DNA from: Streptomyces sp. CB02009
Lineage (GTDB): Bacteria > Actinomycetota > Actinomycetes > Streptomycetales > Streptomycetaceae
Length of the DNA stretch: 64,000 nucleotides
Reading direction: 5' to 3'
Assembly: GCF_001905825.1 (NCBI RefSeq)
Contig: NZ_LIVV01000001.1
Span: 661,299 to 725,298, forward strand
In this document: one piece after another, positions 18,137 through 27,893 of the stretch
Numbering within the stretch: the first letter of the stretch is position 1
How the letters are laid out: every line of letters begins with the position of its first letter
Notes under the pieces: model-generated
What the model was told of the DNA's origin: nothing
Database searches by the model: none
What the model saw: the letters and a program-made list of their open reading frames with translations, nothing else
Position numbers and translations under genes: made by a program

Positions 18137-19753
18137 ATGACTGCCCCTGACCTGCTCCCGGACGCCCGGCCCGTCTCCCGCTCGTACGACGCCGTCGTCG
18201 TCGGCGGAGGACACAACGGCCTCGTCGCCGCCGCCTACCTCGCCCGCGCCGGGCGCTCCGTGCTCGTCCTGGAGCGGCTCGGCTCCACCGGTGGGGCCGC
18301 CGTCTCCACCCGGCCGTTCGCCGGGGTGGACGCCCGCCTGTCCCGGTACTCGTACCTCGTCTCGCTCCTTCCGGAGAAGATCGTGCGCGACCTCGGGCTG
18401 CGGTTCGCCGTACGGAAGCGGTCCATCTCCTCGTACACCCCGAAGGGCGACGGCGGCCTGCTCGTCGGCGGCGGCGCCGACCGCACCCGCGCCTCCTTCG
18501 CCGAACTCACGGGGTCCGACCGCGAGTACGAGGCCTGGCAGGCCTTCTACGAGCGCACCGGCCGCGCCGCCCGCCGGATCTTCCCCACCCTGACGGAGCC
18601 GCTCCCCACCCGCGCCGAACTCCGCGCCCGGGTGGACGACGCCGACACCTGGCGGATGCTCTTCGAGGAGCCGCTGGGCGTCACCGTCGAGCGGGAGTTC
18701 GCCGACGACCTCGTCCGCGGCGTCGTCCTCACTGACGCCCTCATCGGCACCTTCTCCGACGCGCACGACCCGACGCTCCTGCAGAACCGCTGCTTCCTCT
18801 ACCACGTCATCGGCGGCGGCACCGGCGACTGGGACGTACCCGTCGGCGGCATGGGCGCCCTCACGGACGCCCTCGCCGACGCGGCCCGTGCCGCCGGGGC
18901 CGACATCCGCACCGGCCACGAGGCCACCCGGATCGAGACCGACGGGCAGCGCGCCGCGATCACCTTCCGCACCGCCGACGGCGAGGGCACCGTCGAGGCC
19001 GGTCACGTCCTCGTCAACGCCTCACCCCGCGACCTCGCCGCCCTCCTCGGCGACGCACCCCCGCCCGCCCCCGAAGGAGCCCAGCTCAAGGTCAACATGC
19101 TGCTGACCCGGCTGCCGAAGCTCCGCGACCGCTCCGTCGACCCGCACGAGGCCTTCGCCGGCACCTTCCACATCGCCGAGGGGTACGGCCAGCTCGCCAC
19201 CGCCCACGCCGAGGCCGCCGCCGGCAGGCTGCCCTCCGCGCCGCCCTCCGAGATCTACTGCCACTCCCTGACCGACCCGACGATCCTCGGCGGCGAACTC
19301 GCCGCCACCGGCCACCACACGCTCACCCTGTTCGGGCTGCACACCCCCGCCCGGCTGTTCGCCGCCGACAACGACGGCACCCGCGCCGCGCTCCTCGCGG
19401 CGACGCTCGACCAGCTCGACGCCCACCTCGACGAGCCGATCGCCGACTGCCTCGCCCTCGACGCGGACGGCCGTCCCTGCATCGAGGCGAAGACGCCGCT
19501 CGACCTCGAACGCGAGCTGCGCCTCCCGGGCGGCCACATCTTCCACCGCGACCTGTCCTTCCCGTGCGCGGCGGAGGGCGCGGACGCCGGCACCGGCACG
19601 GGCGGCGGCGCCGGTGCGGACGCGAGCCCCGGCCGCTGGGGGGTCGAGACGCGCCACGCCAACGTGCTCCTGTGCGGCGCGGGCGCGATCCGGGGCGGCG
19701 GAGTCAGCGGAATCCCCGGCCACAACGCGGCGATGGCGGCCCTCGGCCGCTGA
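18137..19753 (+). CDS. FAD-dependent oxidoreductase, phytoene-desaturase/PYROXD2-like
   Basis: 538 residues. A dinucleotide-binding fold opens the protein (VVVGGGHNGLVAAAYLARAG, then LERLGSTGGAA). Further family features are GGTGDWDVPVGGMGALTDAL and a C-terminal second FAD contact, GAGAIRGGGVSGIPGHNAAM. This is the carotenoid-desaturase-like amine oxidase superfamily; PYROXD2-type members are widespread in actinomycetes without known substrate. No carotenoid genes adjoin. A short Gly/Ala-rich insertion lies at about residues 477-493. The ATG at 18137 has only a weak ribosome-binding site. A terminator follows 30 bases after the stop. Confidence 0.88.
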   Translation: MTAPDLLPDARPVSRSYDAVVVGGGHNGLVAAAYLARAGRSVLVLERLGSTGGAAVSTRPFAGVDARLSRYSYLVSLLPEKIVRDLGLRFAVRKRSISSYTPKGDGGLLVGGGADRTRASFAELTGSDREYEAWQAFYERTGRAARRIFPTLTEPLPTRAELRARVDDADTWRMLFEEPLGVTVEREFADDLVRGVVLTDALIGTFSDAHDPTLLQNRCFLYHVIGGGTGDWDVPVGGMGALTDALADAARAAGADIRTGHEATRIETDGQRAAITFRTADGEGTVEAGHVLVNASPRDLAALLGDAPPPAPEGAQLKVNMLLTRLPKLRDRSVDPHEAFAGTFHIAEGYGQLATAHAEAAAGRLPSAPPSEIYCHSLTDPTILGGELAATGHHTLTLFGLHTPARLFAADNDGTRAALLAATLDQLDAHLDEPIADCLALDADGRPCIEAKTPLDLERELRLPGGHIFHRDLSFPCAAEGADAGTGTGGGAGADASPGRWGVETRHANVLLCGAGAIRGGGVSGIPGHNAAMAALGR

Positions 19754-19783
19754 CCCGGAGGCCCGTCGCGCGGCCCGGACGGA

Positions 19784-19802
19784 AGGCCCCCGCGGGGGGC
19801 CT
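19784..19802 (+). terminator. GC-rich terminator hairpin
   Basis: An 8-bp stem (AGGCCCCC with its complement) around a 3-base loop, 30 bases past the FAD oxidoreductase stop codon and before the tdh promoter region. Confidence 0.7.
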
Positions 19803-19989
19803 CTCCGTTCGGACGCGTTGACGTCGCCCCGCCCCCGCCTGTGGTGTGAAGCTGATCTGCGAGCGCGCTTAAGAAATCCTCGATGGACCGCGAGCGCTTC
19901 GTACGGAAGATTCTGTTCCAGGGATCTTGGGCGCGCTGCCGTGCCCGCACCCCGCACATCACAGGACACGCACGTCGGGAGCCGTGGCA

Positions 19990-21024
19990 TTGAAGGCGTT
20001 GGTCAAGCTGAAGGCGGAGCCGGGACTCTGGCTCACGGACGTGCCCGAGCCGGAGACCGGTCCCGGCGACGTCCTCATCAAGGTGCTGCGGACCGGTATC
20101 TGCGGGACCGACCTGCACATCCGCTCCTGGGACGGCTGGGCGCAGAAGACGATCGCCACGCCGCTGACCGTCGGCCACGAGTTCGTCGGCGAGGTCGTCT
20201 CCGTCGGCCGTGACGTCGCCGACATCACCGCCGGCGACCTGGTGAGCGGCGAGGGCCACCTCGTCTGCGGCAAGTGCCGCAACTGCCTGGCCGGCCGCCG
20301 CCACCTCTGCCGCGCCACCATCGGCCTCGGTGTCGGCCGGGACGGTGCCTTCGCCGAGTACGTGGCGCTGCCCGCCTCCAACGTGTGGGTGCACCGCGTC
20401 CCCGTCGACCTCGACATCGCCGCGATCTTCGACCCCTTCGGCAACGCCGTGCACACGGCGCTCTCCTTCCCGCTCGTCGGCGAGGACGTCCTTGTGACCG
20501 GCGCGGGACCGATCGGCATCATGGCCGCCGCCGTCGCCAAGCACGCCGGCGCCCGCAGCGTCATGATCACCGACGTCAGCGAGGAGCGCCTCGCCCTGGC
20601 CCGCAAGACGGGCGTCACGCTCGCCCTCAACGTGGCCGAGCAGACCATCGCCGACGGCCAGCGCACCCTCGGGCTCAAGGAGGGCTTCGACGTCGGCCTG
20701 GAGATGTCGGGCAACCCGCGCGCGATGCGCGACATGGTCGCCAACATGACCCACGGCGGCAAGATCGCCATGCTGGGCCTGCCCAGCGAGGACTTCGCCG
20801 TCGACTGGGCGAAGATCGTCACCTCCATGATCACGATCAAGGGCATCTACGGCCGCGAGATGTTCGAGACCTGGTACGCGATGTCGGTGCTCCTGGAGGG
20901 CGGACTCGACCTCTCGCCCGTCGTCACCGGACGGTACGCGTACACCGACTTCGAGGCCGCCTTCGACGACGCGGCCTCCGGCAAGAGCGGCAAGATCATC
21001 CTCGACTGGACTGCGGGAGCCTGA
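19990..21024 (+). CDS. tdh: L-threonine 3-dehydrogenase
   Basis: 344 residues. It oxidises L-threonine with NAD+ to 2-amino-3-ketobutyrate, which the next gene product cleaves. It is a zinc medium-chain dehydrogenase: CGTDLHI and GHE for catalytic zinc, [15 protein letters not shown] for structural zinc, and [10 protein letters not shown] in the nucleotide-binding fold. The N-terminus after TTG ([20 protein letters not shown]) lines up with E. coli Tdh MKALSKLKAEEG, and GGGAG lies 8 bases before this TTG, so TTG at 19990 is preferred over GTG at 19984. kbl begins four bases after its stop. The upstream region has an A/T-rich stretch (CTTAAGAAATCC, from 19868) flanked by two GCGAGCGC copies, possible regulator sites. 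Confidence 0.94.
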   Translation: MKALVKLKAEPGLWLTDVPEPETGPGDVLIKVLRTGICGTDLHIRSWDGWAQKTIATPLTVGHEFVGEVVSVGRDVADITAGDLVSGEGHLVCGKCRNCLAGRRHLCRATIGLGVGRDGAFAEYVALPASNVWVHRVPVDLDIAAIFDPFGNAVHTALSFPLVGEDVLVTGAGPIGIMAAAVAKHAGARSVMITDVSEERLALARKTGVTLALNVAEQTIADGQRTLGLKEGFDVGLEMSGNPRAMRDMVANMTHGGKIAMLGLPSEDFAVDWAKIVTSMITIKGIYGREMFETWYAMSVLLEGGLDLSPVVTGRYAYTDFEAAFDDAASGKSGKIILDWTAGA

Positions 21025-21027
21025 CCC

Positions 21028-22227
21028 ATGTTCGATTCCGTACGCGACGACATCCGTGCCACTCTCGACGAGATCCAGAAGGCCGGACTCCACAAGCCCG
21101 AGCGCGTCATCGGCACCCCCCAGTCGGCCACCGTCGCCGTCACCTCGGGCGGCCGCCCGGGCGAGGTGCTGAACTTCTGCGCCAACAACTACCTGGGCCT
21201 CGCCGACCACCCCGAGGTCGTCGCCGCCGCCCACGAGGCGCTCGACCGCTGGGGCTACGGCATGGCGTCCGTCCGCTTCATCTGCGGCACGCAGGAGGTG
21301 CACAAGGAGCTGGAGGCGCGCCTCTCGTCCTTCCTCGGCCAGGAGGACACGATCCTCTACTCCTCCTGCTTCGACGCCAACGGCGGTGTCTTCGAGACGA
21401 TCCTCGGGGCCGAGGACGCCGTCATCTCCGACGCCCTCAACCACGCCTCGATCATCGACGGCATCCGGCTCTCCAAGGCCCGCCGCTTCCGCTACGCCAA
21501 CCGCGACATGGCCGACCTGGAGCAGCAGCTCAAGGAGGCCACGGAGGGCGGCGCCCGCCGCAAGCTCATCGTCACCGACGGCGTCTTCTCCATGGACGGC
21601 TACGTCGCGCCGCTCGGCGAGATCTGCGACCTGGCCGAGCGCTACGACGCCATGGTCATGGTCGACGACTCGCACGCCGTCGGCTTCGTCGGCCCCGGCG
21701 GCCGCGGCACCCCCGAGCTGCACGGCGTGATGGACCGCGTCGACATCATCACCGGCACCCTCGGCAAGGCCCTCGGCGGAGCCTCCGGCGGCTACGTCGC
21801 GGCCCGCGCCGAGATCGTCGCCCTGCTGCGCCAGCGCTCGCGCCCGTACCTCTTCTCGAACACCCTCGCCCCGGTCATCGCCGCCGCCTCCCTCAAGGTA
21901 CTCGACCTGCTGGAGTCCGCGGGCGACCTGCGCGACCGGCTGCGCGCCAACACCGAGCTGTTCCGTACCCGGATGACGGCGGAGGGCTTCGACATCCTCC
22001 CCGGCGACCACGCCATCGCCCCCGTCATGATCGGCGACGCGTCCGAGGCCGGCCGCATGGCCGAGCTGCTCCTGGAGCGCGGCGTGTACGTGATCGGCTT
22101 CTCGTACCCGGTCGTGCCGCAGGGCCAGGCCCGCATCCGCGTCCAGCTCTCCGCCGCCCACTCCACGGAGGACGTGAACCGGGCCGTCGACGCGTTCGTC
22201 GACGCCCGCGCCGCCCTGCGGGGCTGA
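21028..22227 (+). CDS. kbl: Glycine C-acetyltransferase (2-amino-3-ketobutyrate CoA ligase)
   Basis: 399 residues, PLP-dependent. It cleaves 2-amino-3-ketobutyrate with CoA to glycine and acetyl-CoA, completing threonine degradation begun by Tdh. Alpha-oxoamine synthase features are present: [42 protein letters not shown], and the PLP-binding lysine in [15 protein letters not shown]. Length matches E. coli Kbl (398). It follows tdh by three bases, with GGGAG before the ATG, so the two are one operon. The products feed glycine and one-carbon metabolism. Confidence 0.95.
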   Translation: MFDSVRDDIRATLDEIQKAGLHKPERVIGTPQSATVAVTSGGRPGEVLNFCANNYLGLADHPEVVAAAHEALDRWGYGMASVRFICGTQEVHKELEARLSSFLGQEDTILYSSCFDANGGVFETILGAEDAVISDALNHASIIDGIRLSKARRFRYANRDMADLEQQLKEATEGGARRKLIVTDGVFSMDGYVAPLGEICDLAERYDAMVMVDDSHAVGFVGPGGRGTPELHGVMDRVDIITGTLGKALGGASGGYVAARAEIVALLRQRSRPYLFSNTLAPVIAAASLKVLDLLESAGDLRDRLRANTELFRTRMTAEGFDILPGDHAIAPVMIGDASEAGRMAELLLERGVYVIGFSYPVVPQGQARIRVQLSAAHSTEDVNRAVDAFVDARAALRG

Positions 22228-22264
22228 GGCGCTCGCATGCCCTCCGGCCTGCGAGACTGGGGGA

Positions 22265-23173
22265 ATGATCGAAGCGCGGCGGTTGCACATCCTCCGTGCG
22301 GTGGCCGACCACCGCACGGTCACGGCGGCGGCCGCCGCGCTCTATCTGACCCCCTCCGCGGTCTCCCAGCAGCTCGCCGCGCTGGAGCAGGAGACCGGCC
22401 ACCGCCTGGTGGACCGCAGTGCCCGCGGCGCCCGTCTCACCCCGGCCGGCGAGATCCTGCTCAGCCACGCCAACGCCGTCCTGGCCCAGTTGGAGCGTGC
22501 CGAGTCGGAACTCGCCGCCTACGGCTCCGGCGAGGCCGGTACGGTCACGGTCGCGGCCTTCGCCACCGGCATCGGCCTCGTGGTGGCCCCGGCCATCAGG
22601 GCCCTGGCCGACGCGGCCCCCGGCATCCGGGTCCGGGTGCGGGACGCCGAGGGCGACGAGAGCCTGATGATGGTCCTCGACCGGCAGGTCGACGTGGCCG
22701 TCGCGGTCGAGTACCGGGGCGCGCCCGGCGAGGACGACGCCCGCCTGACCCGCGTCCCGCTCTACGCGGAGCCCTTCGACGCGGTGCTGCCGCCCGGCCA
22801 CCCGCTGGCGGCCGGCGAGCGGGTCGCGCTCGGCGACCTCGCGAAGGACGCCTGGATCGGCCAGTCCGCCGGCAACCCCTGCCATGACGTGACCGTCCTG
22901 GCCTGCGAGTACGCCGGGTTCACGCTGAACCCCGAGCACTCGTCCGACGACTTCCGGGCCGTCGTCGCCCTCGCGGCCGCGTCCGCCGGCGTGGCGCTCG
23001 TGCCGCGTTCGGCCCTGCGCGGGATGGAGCTCACGGGGGTGGAGGTCCGTCCGATCGAGGGCGTCGCCCCGACCCGCAGGGTGTTCGCCGCCGTCCGGCG
23101 GGGCGCGGAGGACCATCCGTTGATCAGCCCGGTGCTGACCGCCTTGGGCGTGGCCTCGGAATCCGGCGCCTGA
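22265..23173 (+). CDS. LysR-family transcriptional regulator
   Basis: 302 residues. An N-terminal winged helix (RRLHILRAVADHRTVTAAAA, LTPSAVSQQLAALEQE) precedes a linker helix and a periplasmic-binding-fold effector domain (about 90-295). It lies 37 bases after kbl in the same direction, so it may be cotranscribed with tdh-kbl and regulate it, possibly by sensing threonine, glycine or a derivative. LysR proteins usually lie divergent from their target, so control of this operon is inference. GGGGGA precedes the ATG. It converges with the beta-lactamase-fold gene, whose stop codon is only 16 bases away. Confidence 0.9.
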   Translation: MIEARRLHILRAVADHRTVTAAAAALYLTPSAVSQQLAALEQETGHRLVDRSARGARLTPAGEILLSHANAVLAQLERAESELAAYGSGEAGTVTVAAFATGIGLVVAPAIRALADAAPGIRVRVRDAEGDESLMMVLDRQVDVAVAVEYRGAPGEDDARLTRVPLYAEPFDAVLPPGHPLAAGERVALGDLAKDAWIGQSAGNPCHDVTVLACEYAGFTLNPEHSSDDFRAVVALAAASAGVALVPRSALRGMELTGVEVRPIEGVAPTRRVFAAVRRGAEDHPLISPVLTALGVASESGA

Positions 23174-23189
23174 CGGCGGGCCCCGCGGG

Positions 23190-25007
23190 TCAGTCGGCGG
23201 ACCTGGTCCAGCCGTCCGCCGTGATCCGTGCCCCGTCCGCCGGTCGCGCCTCGTCGAACACCGGGCGTGCCCGGGCGTCGAGAAGCCGCAGCCCGTCCAC
23301 GTAGACGCCCCGCCCCACGTACCGCTGGTCCGTCGTGCACCGCCAGCGCAGGAGTGCGTCCGTCCCGGGCAGCGGCGCGGACACGGTGTGCCAGACGCGG
23401 CCCGACCAGCCGCCCACCGCGCCCGCCGGGTGCTCCGTGCGGCCGTCGGTGGTGAAGGGGACCGGCCGCCAGGTCGTGCCGCCGTCGGCCGACGCCTCGA
23501 GGACGGCCGTGTCGGCGCCCGGCTCGGTGTCCCACCACAGAGCGCACTCCAGGCGGGCGGCGTCCGGAACCGGGGGGAGCGTCAGCGTGGCGGTCGTGGC
23601 GCTCGCCATCCCGGAGAACCAGGCGGTACGGCCCCGGTCGGGGCGGACGGGGACGGCGCGGGCCAGGTGGTCCGCCGCGGCGACGCGGGGGGCCGATCCG
23701 GAGCGCCAGGAGCGCACCGGGTGGACGGAGTTGCCGAGGACGATCAGGAAGGCGTCGGTCGTCGGGTCGAGGACCAGGCTGGTGCCGGTGAAGCCGGTGT
23801 GTCCGGCCGTCCGGGGCGTGGCCATCGCGCCCATGTACCAGTGCTGGTAGAGCTCGAAGCCGAGCCCGTGCTCGTCGCCGGGGAACGCGGTGTTGAAGTC
23901 GGTGAACATCAGCTCCACCGAGGCGGGGGAGAGGATGCGGGACCTGCCGTACGCCCCGCCGTTGAGCAGGGTGCGGGCGAGGATCGCGAGGTCCCAGGCG
24001 CGGGAGAAGATCCCGGCGTGGCCCGCGACACCGCCCAGGCTGTGGGCGTTCTCGTCGTGGACCTCGCCCCGCACCATGCCGCGGTCGAGACCGGACCAGG
24101 GCGGGCGGGCGTCCTCGGTGGCGGCGATCCCCGGCCGCCAGGAGAGCGGTGGATTGAAACGAGTGCGGTGCATCCCGAGCGGAGCGGTGATCTCGTCGTG
24201 GAGCAGCACCTCCAGACCGAGACCGGTGATCTTCTCCAGGATCAGCTGGAGCGTGATCAGATTCAGATCCGAGTAGAGGTACGTCGAGCCCGGCGGATTC
24301 GCCGGCGCCTCGTCCCAGATCAGCCGCAGCTTCCCCTCCCGCGTCGGCGCCTTGTACAGCGGGATCCACGCCCGGAACCCCGAGGTGTGGGTGAGCAGCT
24401 GACGGACGGTGACGTCCTGCTTCCCGGCGCCGCCGAACTCCGGCAGGTACGCGGTGACCCTCGCCTCGAGCTCCAGCGCCCCGCGCTCGATCTGCTGCAC
24501 GGCGAGGATCGAGGTGAAGAGCTTCGAGACCGACGCCAGGTCGAAGACGGTGTCCTCGGTCATCGGGACCTGCTCGTGCGGCGGCAGCTCCACGCCGGTG
24601 TCGGTCGTCTCGTCGTACGACGCGTACCGCACGGCCATGCCGATCGGCCGGTGCAGGGCCACCGTCCCGCCCCGCCCGGCGAGCAGGACGGCGCCCGCGT
24701 ACCAGGGGTGCCTGGGGGAGGGGGCGAGGAAGGCCTCGGCGTCCGTGACCAGCCGGTCCAGGTGCTCCGGCAGGAGTCCCGCCCGCGCGGCGGACCCGCG
24801 TCGCAGGGTGGTCCTGCGCGCGCCGGGTGCGGTTCCGCCATCGGCCGCTCCCGGGCCCGTCGCTTCCCGGCCGTCCGGGCCCGGCCCCGGGTCCGCCGCC
24901 GCGGCCCCCGGAATCGAACCGATCATCAGCGCACCTCCCAGGGCGAGGGCCGCGCCGCCGAACGCCCGGCGGCTCGGGCCCCGGTCCCTCCTGGACTCCT
25001 CCGTCAT
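23190..25007 (-). CDS. Exported beta-lactamase-fold serine hydrolase (Tat signal)
   Basis: 605 residues. A twin-arginine signal is visible (PSRRAFGGAALALGGALMIG followed by an AAA site), so export folded is expected. A class C beta-lactamase/DD-peptidase/esterase domain spans about 65-440: catalytic Ser-Lys in ASVSKLFT, the YSDLN tyrosine motif, LTHTSGF, and HTGFTG in place of the KTG box. The last 150 residues form a beta-rich domain (VLEASADGGTTWRPV) like carbohydrate-binding or immune-type modules. Likely roles are cell-wall peptide hydrolysis or esterase activity rather than antibiotic resistance. The ATG at 25007 is preceded by GGGAGAGGG; an in-frame GTG two codons earlier overlaps it. 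Confidence 0.9.
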   Translation of the reverse strand: MTEESRRDRGPSRRAFGGAALALGGALMIGSIPGAAAADPGPGPDGREATGPGAADGGTAPGARRTTLRRGSAARAGLLPEHLDRLVTDAEAFLAPSPRHPWYAGAVLLAGRGGTVALHRPIGMAVRYASYDETTDTGVELPPHEQVPMTEDTVFDLASVSKLFTSILAVQQIERGALELEARVTAYLPEFGGAGKQDVTVRQLLTHTSGFRAWIPLYKAPTREGKLRLIWDEAPANPPGSTYLYSDLNLITLQLILEKITGLGLEVLLHDEITAPLGMHRTRFNPPLSWRPGIAATEDARPPWSGLDRGMVRGEVHDENAHSLGGVAGHAGIFSRAWDLAILARTLLNGGAYGRSRILSPASVELMFTDFNTAFPGDEHGLGFELYQHWYMGAMATPRTAGHTGFTGTSLVLDPTTDAFLIVLGNSVHPVRSWRSGSAPRVAAADHLARAVPVRPDRGRTAWFSGMASATTATLTLPPVPDAARLECALWWDTEPGADTAVLEASADGGTTWRPVPFTTDGRTEHPAGAVGGWSGRVWHTVSAPLPGTDALLRWRCTTDQRYVGRGVYVDGLRLLDARARPVFDEARPADGARITADGWTRSAD

Positions 25008-25114
25008 GCCCACCCTCTCCCACAGCCCTTTGAAAGAAAACTTCGGCCACGCCGGAAATCCTGAAACTTTCTTACCGGAGCCCGGGCGGGTCGCGGAAGC
25101 GTCCGGCGCCCCAA

Positions 25115-25139
25115 AGAATCTGACGATGCATCAGAAAAC
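25115..25139. promoter_or_regulatory. 25-bp palindromic element, copy 1 (TCTGA/TCAGA)
   Basis: AGAATCTGAC, six variable bases, TCAGAAAAC. The TCTGA...TCAGA arms are a perfect inverted repeat. It lies 40 bases before the nitronate monooxygenase-like gene. All 19 fixed bases recur at 47251-47275. Probably an operator for an unidentified (TetR-like?) regulator. Confidence 0.7.
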
Positions 25140-25178
25140 CTCTTCCCTCCGTCGCGCCGCTGCGGCATCCTGCCGCCC

Positions 25179-26303
25179 ATGAAGACGGAGCTGAGTCGCA
25201 CCCTGGGGATCGAGCACGCCATCTTCGGCTTCACGCCCTTCCCCGCGGTGGCCGCCGCACTGACCAGAGCCGGCGGGTTCGGCGTCCTCGGCGCGGTCCG
25301 CTACACCGCCCCCGACGACCTCGCCCGCGACCTGGACTGGATGCAGGACCACACCGACGGCCTGCCCTACGGCCTCGACGTCGTGATGCCCGCCAAGAAG
25401 GTCGAAGCCCCGGGAGACCAGACACTCACCGAGGCCGAGGTCGAGGCCATGATCCCGGAGGAGCACCGGGCGTTCGTCCGCGCCACGCTCGCCAAGCACG
25501 GCGTGCCCGAACTCGCCGAGGGCGAGGCCTCCGGCTGGCGCATCACCGGCTGGATGGAGCAGGTCGCCCGCAGCCAGCTCGACGTGGCCTTCGACTACCC
25601 GATCAGACTCCTCGCCAACGCCCTCGGCTCCCCGCCCCCGGACGTCGTCGCCCGCGCCCACGACCAGGGCGTCCTCGTCGCCGCCCTCGCCGGCAGCCCC
25701 CGGCACGCCCGGCACCACGCCGACGCCGGGATCGACATCGTCGTCGCCCAGGGCTACGAGGCCGGAGGCCACACCGGAGAGATCGCCTCCATGGTGCTCA
25801 CCCCCGAGGTCGTCGACGCCGTCTCCCCGCTGCCCGTGCTCGCCGCCGGCGGCATCGGCAGCGGCGAGCAGATCGCCGCCGGACTCGCCCTCGGCGCCCA
25901 AGGCGTCTGGCTCGGCTCCGTCTGGCTCACCACCACCGAGGCCGAGCTGCACTCCCGCGCCCTCACCGCCAAGCTGCTCGCCGCCGGTTCCGGCGACACG
26001 GTCCGCTCCCGCGCCCTGACCGGCAAGCCCGCCCGCCAGCTCCGCACCGAGTGGACCGACGCCTGGGACGACCCGGCGGGCCCCGGCCCGCTCCCCATGC
26101 CGCTCCAGGGCCTGCTGGTCGCCGAGGCCGTCTCCCGTATCCAGCGGTACGAGGTCGAACCGCTGCTCGGCACCCCCGTCGGGCAGATCGTCGGCCGGAT
26201 GAACTCCGAGCGCAGCGTCCAGCAGGTCGTGGACGAGCTCACCCGCGGCTTCGAGAAGGCCGTCGACCGCATCAACCGCATCGCCGGACGGAGCGAGGCA
26301 TGA
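25179..26303 (+). CDS. Nitronate monooxygenase-like FMN enzyme (NMO/2-nitropropane dioxygenase family)
   Basis: 374 residues with a TIM-barrel FMN fold. Family signatures are the N-terminal GIEHAIFGFTPFPAVAAALTRAGGFGVLGA, the flavin/catalytic VAQGYEAGGHTGEI and the phosphate-binding LAAGGIGSGEQIAAGLALGAQGVWLGS. True nitronate monooxygenases oxidise alkyl nitronates, but actinobacterial members in steroid gene sets (such as M. tuberculosis Rv3553) have another, unsettled role. It overlaps the following acyl-CoA synthetase by four bases, so a CoA-thioester substrate is plausible. No good ribosome-binding site precedes the ATG. A 25-bp palindromic element shared with the 47-kb cluster lies in its promoter region. 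Confidence 0.88.
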   Translation: MKTELSRTLGIEHAIFGFTPFPAVAAALTRAGGFGVLGAVRYTAPDDLARDLDWMQDHTDGLPYGLDVVMPAKKVEAPGDQTLTEAEVEAMIPEEHRAFVRATLAKHGVPELAEGEASGWRITGWMEQVARSQLDVAFDYPIRLLANALGSPPPDVVARAHDQGVLVAALAGSPRHARHHADAGIDIVVAQGYEAGGHTGEIASMVLTPEVVDAVSPLPVLAAGGIGSGEQIAAGLALGAQGVWLGSVWLTTTEAELHSRALTAKLLAAGSGDTVRSRALTGKPARQLRTEWTDAWDDPAGPGPLPMPLQGLLVAEAVSRIQRYEVEPLLGTPVGQIVGRMNSERSVQQVVDELTRGFEKAVDRINRIAGRSEA

Positions 26304-27856
26304 GCCAGCCGAACGCAGCCACCGGATTCTGGGCCCAGGCCACCGCGGACCCCGGCCGTACGGTCCTGATCGCACCCGACGGCGAGGAGTGGACCGCGGG
26401 CCGCCTGCACGCCGAGGCCAACCGACTGGTCCACGGGCTGCGGGCGGCCGGCCTCGAACGCGGCGACGCGTTCGCCGTCGTCCTGCCCAACGGGCCCGAG
26501 TTCTTCACCGCCCATCTCGCCGCGAGCCAGGCCGGGTTCTACCTCGTCCCGGTCAACCACCACTTCGTCGCACCCGAGATCGCCTGGATCGTCGCCGACT
26601 CCGGCGCCAAGGTCCTCCTCGCCCACGAGCGGTTCGCCGACGCCGTGGCCCCCGCCGCCGACGAGGCGGGACTGCCCGCCACCCACCGGTACGCCGTCGG
26701 GACGATCCCCGGCTTCCGCGCGTACGGCGACCTGCTCGAAGGGCAGGACGCGAGCCCGCCCGCCGACCGCACCCTCGGCTGGGTCATGAACTACACCTCC
26801 GGCACCACCGGGCGCCCCCGCGGCATCCGCCGCCCGCTCCCCGGCAAGCTCCCCGAGGAGACCCACCTCGGCGGCTTCCTCGGCATCTTCGGCATCCGGC
26901 CGGCCGACGGGAACGTCCACCTCGTCTGCTCGCCGCTCTACCACACGGCGGTGCTGCAGTTCGCCGCCGCGGCCCTGCACATCGGGCACCCGCTGGTCCT
27001 CATGGACCGGTGGACTCCCGAGGAGATGCTCCGGCTCATCGACCGGTACGACTGCACCCACACCCACATGGTCCCCACCCAGTTCCACCGCCTGCTCGCC
27101 CTGCCCGAGGAGGTGCGGAACCGGTACGACGTCTCCTCGATGCGGCACGCCATCCACGGCGCCGCGCCGTGCCCCGAGCACGTCAAGCGGGCGATGATCG
27201 ACTGGTGGGGCCGGTGCGTCGAGGAGTACTACGCCGCGAGCGAGGGCGGCGGAGCCTTCGCGACCGCCGAGGAGTGGCTGAAGAAGCCCGGGACCGTCGG
27301 CCGGGCCTGGCCCATCAGCGAACTCGCCGTCTTCGACGACGACGGGGTCCGCCTGCCGCCGGGTGAACTCGGCACCGTCTACCTGAAGATGAACACCGGC
27401 GGATTCCAGTACCACAAGGACGAGGCGAAGACCGCGAAGAACCGCATCGGCGACTTCTTCACCGTCGGGGACCTCGGCCTCCTCGACGAGGACGGCTACC
27501 TCTTCCTGCGCGACCGCAAGATCGACATGATCATCTCGGGCGGGGTCAACATCTACCCGGCCGAGATCGAGGCCGCCCTCCTCGCCCACCCCGCCGTCGC
27601 CGACGCCGCCGCCTTCGGCATCCCGCACGCCGACTGGGGCGAGGAGGTCAAGGCGGTCGTCGAGGCGGCCGAGGGGCACGCGCCCGGAGCGGCGCTCGCC
27701 GAGGAGATCCTGGCCCACTGCGCCGACCGCCTCGCCGGCTTCAAACGCCCGAAGTCGGTCGACTTCGTCCCGGCCATGCCGCGCGACCCCAACGGCAAGC
27801 TCTACAAGCGCCGCCTGCGCGACCCGTACTGGGAGGGGCACGACCGCCCGCTCTGA
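26300..27856 (+). CDS. Acyl-CoA synthetase (AMP-binding, FadD type)
   Basis: 518 residues of the adenylate-forming family, activating a carboxylic acid as its CoA ester via acyl-AMP. Visible: the phosphate loop MNYTSGTTGRPRGIRRP, PLYHTAVLQ, YYAASEGGG (acyl-pocket/ATP motif), FFTVGDLGLLDEDGY with the hinge in RDRKIDMIISGGVNIYP, and the C-terminal lysine in DPNGKLYKRR. Its ATG overlaps the nitronate monooxygenase-like stop (ATGA) and the pair is one operon. Substrate unknown; the shared operator with the FadD19/EchA19 cluster suggests a steroid, fatty or aromatic acid. Confidence 0.92.
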   Translation: MSQPNAATGFWAQATADPGRTVLIAPDGEEWTAGRLHAEANRLVHGLRAAGLERGDAFAVVLPNGPEFFTAHLAASQAGFYLVPVNHHFVAPEIAWIVADSGAKVLLAHERFADAVAPAADEAGLPATHRYAVGTIPGFRAYGDLLEGQDASPPADRTLGWVMNYTSGTTGRPRGIRRPLPGKLPEETHLGGFLGIFGIRPADGNVHLVCSPLYHTAVLQFAAAALHIGHPLVLMDRWTPEEMLRLIDRYDCTHTHMVPTQFHRLLALPEEVRNRYDVSSMRHAIHGAAPCPEHVKRAMIDWWGRCVEEYYAASEGGGAFATAEEWLKKPGTVGRAWPISELAVFDDDGVRLPPGELGTVYLKMNTGGFQYHKDEAKTAKNRIGDFFTVGDLGLLDEDGYLFLRDRKIDMIISGGVNIYPAEIEAALLAHPAVADAAAFGIPHADWGEEVKAVVEAAEGHAPGAALAEEILAHCADRLAGFKRPKSVDFVPAMPRDPNGKLYKRRLRDPYWEGHDRPL

Positions 27857-27893
27857 CGACCCGGCTGGCTCCCGGCCCGGGGACTGCGCCCCT

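Noticed and set aside
18137..19753. FAD oxidoreductase as a carotenoid desaturase
   Set aside because: No phytoene synthase or other carotenoid gene adjoins, and the sequence is of the PYROXD2-like branch.
23190..25007. Beta-lactamase-fold gene as an antibiotic-resistance gene
   Set aside because: Length, HTG in place of KTG and the extra C-terminal beta domain fit an exported esterase or peptidase-like protein better.
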